A stretch of 21,698 bases of DNA from a virus: positions 1-21,698 of IMG/VR virus record IMGVR_UViG_3300017783_000248, one strand, 5' to 3'. This document shows, in pieces, positions 16,723 to 21,698 of this stretch. The translations under genes were made by a program, and so were the position numbers. Positions within the stretch are counted from its first letter, which is position 1. The number at the start of each line of letters is the position of its first letter. Under the pieces are notes generated by a model. It had not been told where the DNA came from. It ran no database searches and was given only the letters and a program-made list of their open reading frames with translations.

Positions 16723-16725
16723 ATA
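16718..16725 (+). promoter_or_regulatory. T4-type late promoter element TATAAATA
   Basis: A perfect late-box match overlaps the chaperone's TAA stop (16720-16722) and lies 20 bases before the ATG at 16746. It probably starts the transcript for the 213-, 699- and 431-aa fibres and the partial gene. Confidence 0.7.
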
Positions 16726-16745
16726 AAGATTAAAGAGGACAAACA

Positions 16746-17387
16746 ATGGTAGTAGTATTACATGGTACGGACGGGATAGTTGCTCCGGGGCTCACCTCTG
16801 AGGACTCTACCGGTACAACAACTCTTACGACTTCCGGCATACTGACAGTTGGAGATTCTGCTAGCATTGGTGGGAATCTTACTGCAACTGGTAATCTTTC
16901 TGCGACCGGTGATATTACTTTCTCGGCAACTACAGCTGCTAAACTGCCCGGTGGCACAGCAGCACAAAGACCTGGATCAGCCGTAAATGGAATGCTTCGT
17001 TATAATTCAGATGATGGTGCATTTGAAGGTTATGCTGGCGGAGAATGGGGAGCTATCGGCGGAGGCGGAGATACACAAGTTGCGACTACAGCAAACATAA
17101 CTCAAACTTCTATCGCATCATATGCTAAAGCTACGTATGGTGCTATAAAGGCAACTATCACTGCCTGGGATAGTGCTAGACCTTCTAGAATGGTCACTGA
17201 GTTACTGATTACACATAACAATGCTTCAACTGCAGTGGCAACACAATACGCAACAATATCAACAAATGATTCAGAACACGTAGCATATGACGTAGATATT
17301 TCAGGAGCAAATGTCCGTATCCTTGCTACAGCAACTGATTCTGCTGCAAGATCTTACGTTACATTAGCTAGTCTAAGTCAAATTTAA
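16746..17387 (+). CDS. Modular tail fibre protein (213 aa)
   Basis: The N-terminus is HGTDGIVAPGLTSED followed by a shaft of 'GDSASIGGNLTATGNLSATG' type repeats (36-55). Residues 68-108 carry TAAQRPGSAVNGMLRYNS and AFEGYAGGEWGAIGGGG, the same module as in the 130-aa protein. The C-terminal ~100 residues (from TTANITQTSIASYAKATYGA, through MVTELLITHNNASTAVATQY and YDVDISGANVRILATATDSA, to the end) form a different beta tip that recurs in marine phage fibres. So two proteins here share a neck but carry different tips. GAGG lies 7 bases before the ATG. It follows a late promoter element and the chaperone gene, and is 29 bases before the 699-aa gene. Confidence 0.72.
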   Translation: MVVVLHGTDGIVAPGLTSEDSTGTTTLTTSGILTVGDSASIGGNLTATGNLSATGDITFSATTAAKLPGGTAAQRPGSAVNGMLRYNSDDGAFEGYAGGEWGAIGGGGDTQVATTANITQTSIASYAKATYGAIKATITAWDSARPSRMVTELLITHNNASTAVATQYATISTNDSEHVAYDVDISGANVRILATATDSAARSYVTLASLSQI

Positions 17388-17416
17388 AATAACGCTCATT
17401 AGGGGAAAGTGAACCT

Positions 17417-19516
17417 ATGGCAAACAATAAAGATTTTATAGTCAAGAATGATATTGAAGCAACCAATATCATCGAAGGCCTTGGGACAGTTACTGCTGGT
17501 AGTGTAGGATATGATCTTGCTAGTGCTAGTTATGATAGCACTAGTCTTGCTTCTTCCGGACATAGCCCAAGTAGCTACACATTTGATTTTTCTTTCGCTG
17601 ATAGCGGAACTAAATTATATCAGCAAAGATCGTTTTCTGGCGGTCAAATATTTCAATATACAGTAGGTACTGCTTTTGATTTAAGCACTGCTAGCTACGC
17701 CAGCAAAACTTTTACCTTTGCCCAAGGCGGTGCATCTGGCTTTGTCATAACACCAGATGGTAACACTTTGTATATTTCCGCCAACGATGGCGATAAAGTT
17801 ATGAAATACGCTTTTAGTACACCGTTTGATGTCACAACATTAGGTACTGGAAGTCAGATGTTTTCTACAGCAAGTGTAGATACACAACCTGATAAGTGTA
17901 AGTTTAATTCTAACGGAACTAAGTTTTTTCTACTAGGTAGACAGAATAATCGGATTTATGAATATTCTGTTTCATCTGCTTACGATTTATCTACTGCTAG
18001 TTATAGCAATAACTCTTTGCATGTAAACGCACAGGCAACAGCTCCTTTAGGGTTTAATTTTAATAATGATGGTACAAAATTATTTGTATCTGATAATACA
18101 ACAGATAATATATTTCTATACAATTTAACTACTGGTTATGATATAACAACAGCATCTTATGCTAGTGTTAGTTTTTCTATTAATTCTCAAGATGCTGCGC
18201 CTAGCGGAATAGATTTTAATTCTACAGGAACAAAAATGTATGTTCTTGGTGTTACCAATAGTATTATATATCAATACTCTACAGTTTTAAACACATCTAG
18301 TTTAGACCTATCTACTGGTTCAGTTTTTAATTTCACACCAACAAGTAATACACAAGTAACACTGACTAATCCTGCTCCAAGTGGTACGGTTAGTCAAGCT
18401 GCGTTATTGTATACTGGCGCCGACACAGCCGGTGTAGCTGATAGTTTTAGTACAGACCTATGGACAGGTAATGCTACCTCTCAAACCATAACTAACAACA
18501 TTGACTTATCTACAGATGGTGGAATGGTCTGGATTGCGGCAAGAAGTAATGCTGGTCACAAAGCTGTTGTTGATACTGTAAGAGGTGTCAATCAAAAACT
18601 AGCAACTAACCAAACTAATGCACAAACAGGTCAATCAACAGTTACTGCTTTTAACACAAACGGTTTTGATATAGGAAGTAGTGCTGATGTAAATGAAAAT
18701 TCATACACGTATGTAGGGTGGACATTTAAGAAGAAAGCTGACTTCTTTGACATTGTGACGTATAGTGGAAATGGATCTAACAGAGCTATCTCACATAATT
18801 TAGGTTCAGTTCCGGGAATGATATGGGTAAAAGGTTATGATCGTGATGACGGTTGGGCTGTTTATCATAGAGGCATGAACGGTGGGACTGATCCACAAAA
18901 TTATGCGATGTTTTTAAGTGGTACGAATGCACAGTCTAGTAGCAGTGCTTATTGGAATAATACAGCCCCGACTTCTACGCAATTTACAGTTGGTACAGAA
19001 GATATGGTTAATAATGCTAGTAATAATTACATAGCTTACCTGTTTCCTCATAACACTGTTATTTCTTGTGGGACTTATAATGGTAATGGCAATTCCACCG
19101 GCCCGAGTATTGATCTAGGCTTTGTGCCTCAATGGTTAATGGTAAAAAGATCAGATTCAGGCGATGGTTGGGCTGTAGTAGATGCAGAGCGTGGTTTTGA
19201 TACAAGCGGTGATGTAAAGTTAACAAGAGCTAGTGATAATAGTGCCGAGCTCTCCCAAACAAGAGTAAAGACTACTGATACTGGTTTTCAAATAGTTACT
19301 ACCGATAACGAGTGGAATAACTCCAGCGGCAAATACATCTACATGGCGATAGCTGCAGCATCTGGCGCTACAACAACATATGATAATACAATTGATTGGC
19401 CGGGCGGTACTGCTCCTACAAGTCCAGCGATTGGTGAAACAGACGTGCTTACATTTAGTACATCTGATGGTGGAGCAACATATAAAGCTGTACATGCAAT
19501 TGATGGAGCTAAGTAA
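17417..19516 (+). CDS. Chimeric fibre: anchor, beta-propeller-like repeats, split tip, DUF7483 (699 aa)
   Basis: Residues 1-30 (MANNKDFIVKNDIEATNIIE and GLGTVTAG) are an N-terminal block shared with the next two genes. About 32-293 hold five repeats of roughly 48 aa with 'P.G..F...GTK.(Y/F)V......I.QY....A(Y/F)DLSTASY', for example GFNFNNDGTKLFVSDNTTDN and GIDFNSTGTKMYVLGVTN; this looks like propeller blades. Residues 297-332 (LDLSTGSVFNF and TLTNPAPSGT) match the first half of the tip module of the 274-aa protein. Residues 345-650 are a DUF7483 A-B-C cassette (ITNNIDLSTDGGMVWI, RAISHNLGSVPGMIWVKG, GFVPQWLMVKRSDSG). Residues 655-699 (IDWPGGTAPT, GETDVLTFSTSDGG) match the second half of the tip. 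GGGGAAAG precedes the ATG. A likely receptor-binding fibre. Confidence 0.72.
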   Translation: MANNKDFIVKNDIEATNIIEGLGTVTAGSVGYDLASASYDSTSLASSGHSPSSYTFDFSFADSGTKLYQQRSFSGGQIFQYTVGTAFDLSTASYASKTFTFAQGGASGFVITPDGNTLYISANDGDKVMKYAFSTPFDVTTLGTGSQMFSTASVDTQPDKCKFNSNGTKFFLLGRQNNRIYEYSVSSAYDLSTASYSNNSLHVNAQATAPLGFNFNNDGTKLFVSDNTTDNIFLYNLTTGYDITTASYASVSFSINSQDAAPSGIDFNSTGTKMYVLGVTNSIIYQYSTVLNTSSLDLSTGSVFNFTPTSNTQVTLTNPAPSGTVSQAALLYTGADTAGVADSFSTDLWTGNATSQTITNNIDLSTDGGMVWIAARSNAGHKAVVDTVRGVNQKLATNQTNAQTGQSTVTAFNTNGFDIGSSADVNENSYTYVGWTFKKKADFFDIVTYSGNGSNRAISHNLGSVPGMIWVKGYDRDDGWAVYHRGMNGGTDPQNYAMFLSGTNAQSSSSAYWNNTAPTSTQFTVGTEDMVNNASNNYIAYLFPHNTVISCGTYNGNGNSTGPSIDLGFVPQWLMVKRSDSGDGWAVVDAERGFDTSGDVKLTRASDNSAELSQTRVKTTDTGFQIVTTDNEWNNSSGKYIYMAIAAASGATTTYDNTIDWPGGTAPTSPAIGETDVLTFSTSDGGATYKAVHAIDGAK
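17510..18295 (+). repeat. Five beta-propeller-like protein repeats
   Basis: Repeats of about 144 bases encode blade-like units in the 699-aa fibre, each with a Gly-Thr-Lys turn, an aromatic strand and a DLSTASY-like linker. Five full units are clear; a closed propeller might need a sixth or seventh blade from another chain or from flanking sequence. Confidence 0.6.
17520..17544. repeat. Perfect 9-bp inverted repeat at the anchor/propeller boundary
   Basis: CTAGTGCTA (17520-17528) and TAGCACTAG (17536-17544) are exact reverse complements around a 7-base loop. No T-run follows, so it is not a terminator. It lies within codons for the ASASYDSTSLA region, where the shared N-terminal block gives way to the propeller repeats. 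Confidence 0.85.
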
Positions 19517-20811
19517 TGGCTAACGATAAAAACTTTAAAGTAAAAAATGCATTAGAAATTGGTGGAAGCATGAAGACTTCACTTGGCACCGTTACTAGTA
19601 GCAACATCGATCTTAGCACAGGTAATTATTTTAAAGACACAACAAATACTACTACATACACAATTAGTAATCCAAGTCCTGTACAGTCGTTTAATTTAGA
19701 ATTGACTGGCGGAACCGCTGACGTAGCAAACAACTTTAATACTACTATATACGCTGGATCGAATTCAGCTAAGACTATTACTAACAATATAAACTTAGCT
19801 GGTGACGGCGGTTTAGTTTGGACTAAATGGAGAAGTAGCGCGCTAGGCAGTGCGCCGCCTATCTTTACTGATACTGAGCGCGGAGTTAATAAAAACCTTA
19901 AGTCGAACACTAGCGACGGTGAAGAAAGTACAAACTCTATAGATAGTTTTACTAGCACAGGTTATACTATAGACGCTGGCGATGGTCCTCAAGGAGGCAC
20001 AAACTATAACGGCGCTAACTATGTTTCATGGACATTTAAAAAGGCTTCTAAGTTCTTTGACGTTGTAAAAATAACAGGCACAGGCGGTTCTAGAGTTATA
20101 GATCATAATCTTGGAGTAGCTCCAGGCATGATTATTGGCACTAGATATGATGCCAACGGTGAACATTGGCACGTTTATCATCGTAGTTTAGATGATGGTA
20201 ATCAACCTGCAACCCATGCACTAAGATTAAACTCAACAGCGGCTGAAGGTGATGAAAGTAGTTATTGGAATGACACTGAACCTACTAGCACTCAATTTAC
20301 AGTTGGAAATAATCAAAACCACAATGGTGGAAGCCATATTTTCTACCTATTTGCACATGATACCGCCTCTTCCAGCCAGATTTATTGCGATGGATACACA
20401 AAAACGGGATCAAGCCAAGACATAAACATAGGTTGGTCTCCACAGTGGTTAATGTTGAAGCGTAGAGACTCTACTGGCTCTTGGTATGTTATGGATACCA
20501 CAAGAGGTTTTACTACAGACTCAAACCCTGTGACTCTAAAAGCTGAAAGTTCTGACGCAGAAGGTGGACTTGGTAATGTGACACGGACAAGTACTGGCTT
20601 TAATGTTACATCAAACTCTGGTCAAAAGTGGGTCTACGTGGCAATCCGTGAAGCCGGTGATCCCGCTATCACGTGGCCTGCTACAGTAAAATGGCCAGCT
20701 GGAATTACTCCTACGGCACCGGGTATTGGCGAAACAGACTTATACACATTTACTACAGACGATTCCGGATCATCATATTACGGTTATTTGTCTGGCGATA
20801 ACCTTAGCTAA
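19516..20811 (+). CDS. DUF7483 fibre with split tip module (431 aa)
   Basis: The N-terminus MANDKNFKVKNALEIGGSMK and LGTVTSSN matches the block that opens the 699-aa fibre, but no propeller follows. Residues 32-66 (DLSTGNYFKDTTNTTTYTIS and FNLELTGG) correspond to the first half of the 274-aa protein's tip. About 67-382 are a DUF7483 A-B-C cassette, with units opening near 79 (YAGSNSAKTITNNINL), 186 (ITGTGGSRVIDHNLG) and 294 (YTKTGSSQDINIGWSPQWLM). Residues 385-427 (ITWPATVKWPAGITPT, GETDLYTFTTDDSG) correspond to the second half. Start overlaps the upstream stop as TAATG, with GGAG in the upstream gene's last codons, so translation is probably coupled to the 699-aa protein. Likely a shorter paralogue of that fibre. 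Confidence 0.75.
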   Translation: MANDKNFKVKNALEIGGSMKTSLGTVTSSNIDLSTGNYFKDTTNTTTYTISNPSPVQSFNLELTGGTADVANNFNTTIYAGSNSAKTITNNINLAGDGGLVWTKWRSSALGSAPPIFTDTERGVNKNLKSNTSDGEESTNSIDSFTSTGYTIDAGDGPQGGTNYNGANYVSWTFKKASKFFDVVKITGTGGSRVIDHNLGVAPGMIIGTRYDANGEHWHVYHRSLDDGNQPATHALRLNSTAAEGDESSYWNDTEPTSTQFTVGNNQNHNGGSHIFYLFAHDTASSSQIYCDGYTKTGSSQDINIGWSPQWLMLKRRDSTGSWYVMDTTRGFTTDSNPVTLKAESSDAEGGLGNVTRTSTGFNVTSNSGQKWVYVAIREAGDPAITWPATVKWPAGITPTAPGIGETDLYTFTTDDSGSSYYGYLSGDNLS

Positions 20812-20825
20812 GTGGAAAGTGAAAC

Positions 20826-21698
20826 ATGGCTAATAATAAAAACTTTAAAATAAAAAATAGCATTGAAGCTACAAAATTCACAGATTTTAATGGCACAATC
20901 GCGACTGGAGCTAACGGGCCAGATGGTCTGTTCAGTACTACACTTTACACTGGCACGGGTTCTTCTAACGCAGTTAGTACTGGCGTAGATTTAAGTTCTG
21001 ATGAAGGCATGGTGTTTATAAAAAATAGAACTGGAACATCTGATTGGAATTTATTTGATACAGTACGAGGTATGACTACATCAAACGCTGAAATATTATA
21101 TCCAAACAAAACAGATGCTGAAGTTGGTATAGCAGATTACTTCAATGTAACTAGTACAGGTTTTACTGCGTTACACAGCGGTATGGACACAAACGACGTA
21201 AGCAATAACTCTACGTATGTAGCTTTTAGTTTTAAATCAGCTGCTAACTTTTTTGACGTAGTAACTTATAGCGGATCAAACAGTCAGCAAACTATTAACC
21301 ACAATTTAGGCTCAGCTCCAGGAATGGTCATAGTAAAATGTAGGAGCGCCAGTGGTACTGATTGGTATGTTTACCATAATGCTCTAACATCAAGTAGTCA
21401 TGGTATGGTTTGGAATAGTACTGGATCTGAAGGCGGAAACGGTTATTGGCCTGTGGCACCTACATCATCACAGTTTACCTTAAAAGCTAATACTGGAGCA
21501 ATTAATCAATCTGGAAGAACATACGTTGCTTACTTCTTTGGTCATGACACATCATCAAGTAGCATGATACAATGCGGTGGTTACACTGGTAATGGATCCG
21601 CTGCGGGTGCAGCTGTAACTCTTGGATGGGAACCACAGTGGGTAATGATTAAAAATAGAGATCTTGGTTCAGAACAATGGCACATACTTGATAACGTG
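20826..21698 (+). CDS. DUF7483 fibre, N-terminal part (3' end outside window)
   Basis: The frame runs open for 291 codons to the last base. The start ATG has GTGGAAAGTGAAAC before it, a leader nearly identical to that of the 699-aa gene. MANNKNFKIKNSIEATKFTD (1-20) is the third copy of the shared N-terminal block. DUF7483 units follow without any first-half tip sequence: unit A with TTLYTGTGSSNAVSTGVDLS and WNLFDTVRG, unit B with FFDVVTYSGSNSQQTINHNL and WYVYHNAL and YVAYFFGHDT, and unit C begun with CGGYTGNGSA and LGWEPQWVMIKNRDLGSEQW. The missing end should complete unit C and may carry a tip module. Overall a third paralogue in the same series. Confidence 0.78.
   Translation, partial: MANNKNFKIKNSIEATKFTDFNGTIATGANGPDGLFSTTLYTGTGSSNAVSTGVDLSSDEGMVFIKNRTGTSDWNLFDTVRGMTTSNAEILYPNKTDAEVGIADYFNVTSTGFTALHSGMDTNDVSNNSTYVAFSFKSAANFFDVVTYSGSNSQQTINHNLGSAPGMVIVKCRSASGTDWYVYHNALTSSSHGMVWNSTGSEGGNGYWPVAPTSSQFTLKANTGAINQSGRTYVAYFFGHDTSSSSMIQCGGYTGNGSAAGAAVTLGWEPQWVMIKNRDLGSEQWHILDNV

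Noticed and set aside
13387-21698. Possible diversity-generating retroelement targeting fibre tips
   Set aside because: No reverse transcriptase, template repeat or adenine-biased variable repeat was seen in the window.

Overview
The window is a gene-dense, AT-rich stretch from the virion-morphogenesis region of a T4-like myovirus, with every gene on the + strand. Three adjacent genes at the left match the T4 baseplate-wedge order 6-7-8. The rest is a long run of fibre and adhesin-like proteins built from modules typical of marine T4-like phages: DUF4815, Peptidase_S74, DUF7483 and a Trp-Pro-rich tip. Several junctions carry a perfect T4-type late promoter element, TATAAATA. A marine cyanophage or pelagiphage relative is the best guess, but nothing here fixes the host. 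I see no tRNA, integrase, reverse transcriptase, CRISPR array or insertion sequence.

Layout. Bases 1-3882 are baseplate: the C-terminal end of gp6 (cut by the window edge), a short gp7 homologue that keeps only the C-terminal part of the T4 protein, a 311-aa fibre-like protein inserted between genes 7 and 8, and gp8. Bases 3896-9911 hold a 1737-aa DUF4815 virion protein with a Pro/Thr/Gly hinge, a 74-aa coiled-coil protein and a small S74 self-cleaving fibre, joined by one-base stop/start overlaps. Bases 9926-12947 hold a small beta-sandwich protein, a 438-aa protein made of about twenty 18-residue repeats, a 149-aa beta protein and a second S74 fibre. Bases 12984-16722 hold three fibre proteins (130, 274 and 657 aa) and a tail-assembly chaperone. 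Bases 16746 to the end hold a 213-aa fibre and three related DUF7483 fibres (699 aa, 431 aa and one cut by the right edge).

How they may work together. gp6, gp7 and gp8 would form the wedges of the contractile-tail baseplate. The DUF4815 protein and the smaller proteins probably decorate it or carry fibres. S74 domains trimerise fibres and then cut themselves off. The chaperone may fold or attach one or more fibres. The fibre genes look like a kit of exchangeable parts: a shared N-terminal block, a DUF7483 cassette of three ~105-aa units, and a shared tip. The most striking feature is that the tip module, intact in the 274-aa protein, appears split in two in the 699- and 431-aa proteins, with the DUF7483 cassette between the halves.
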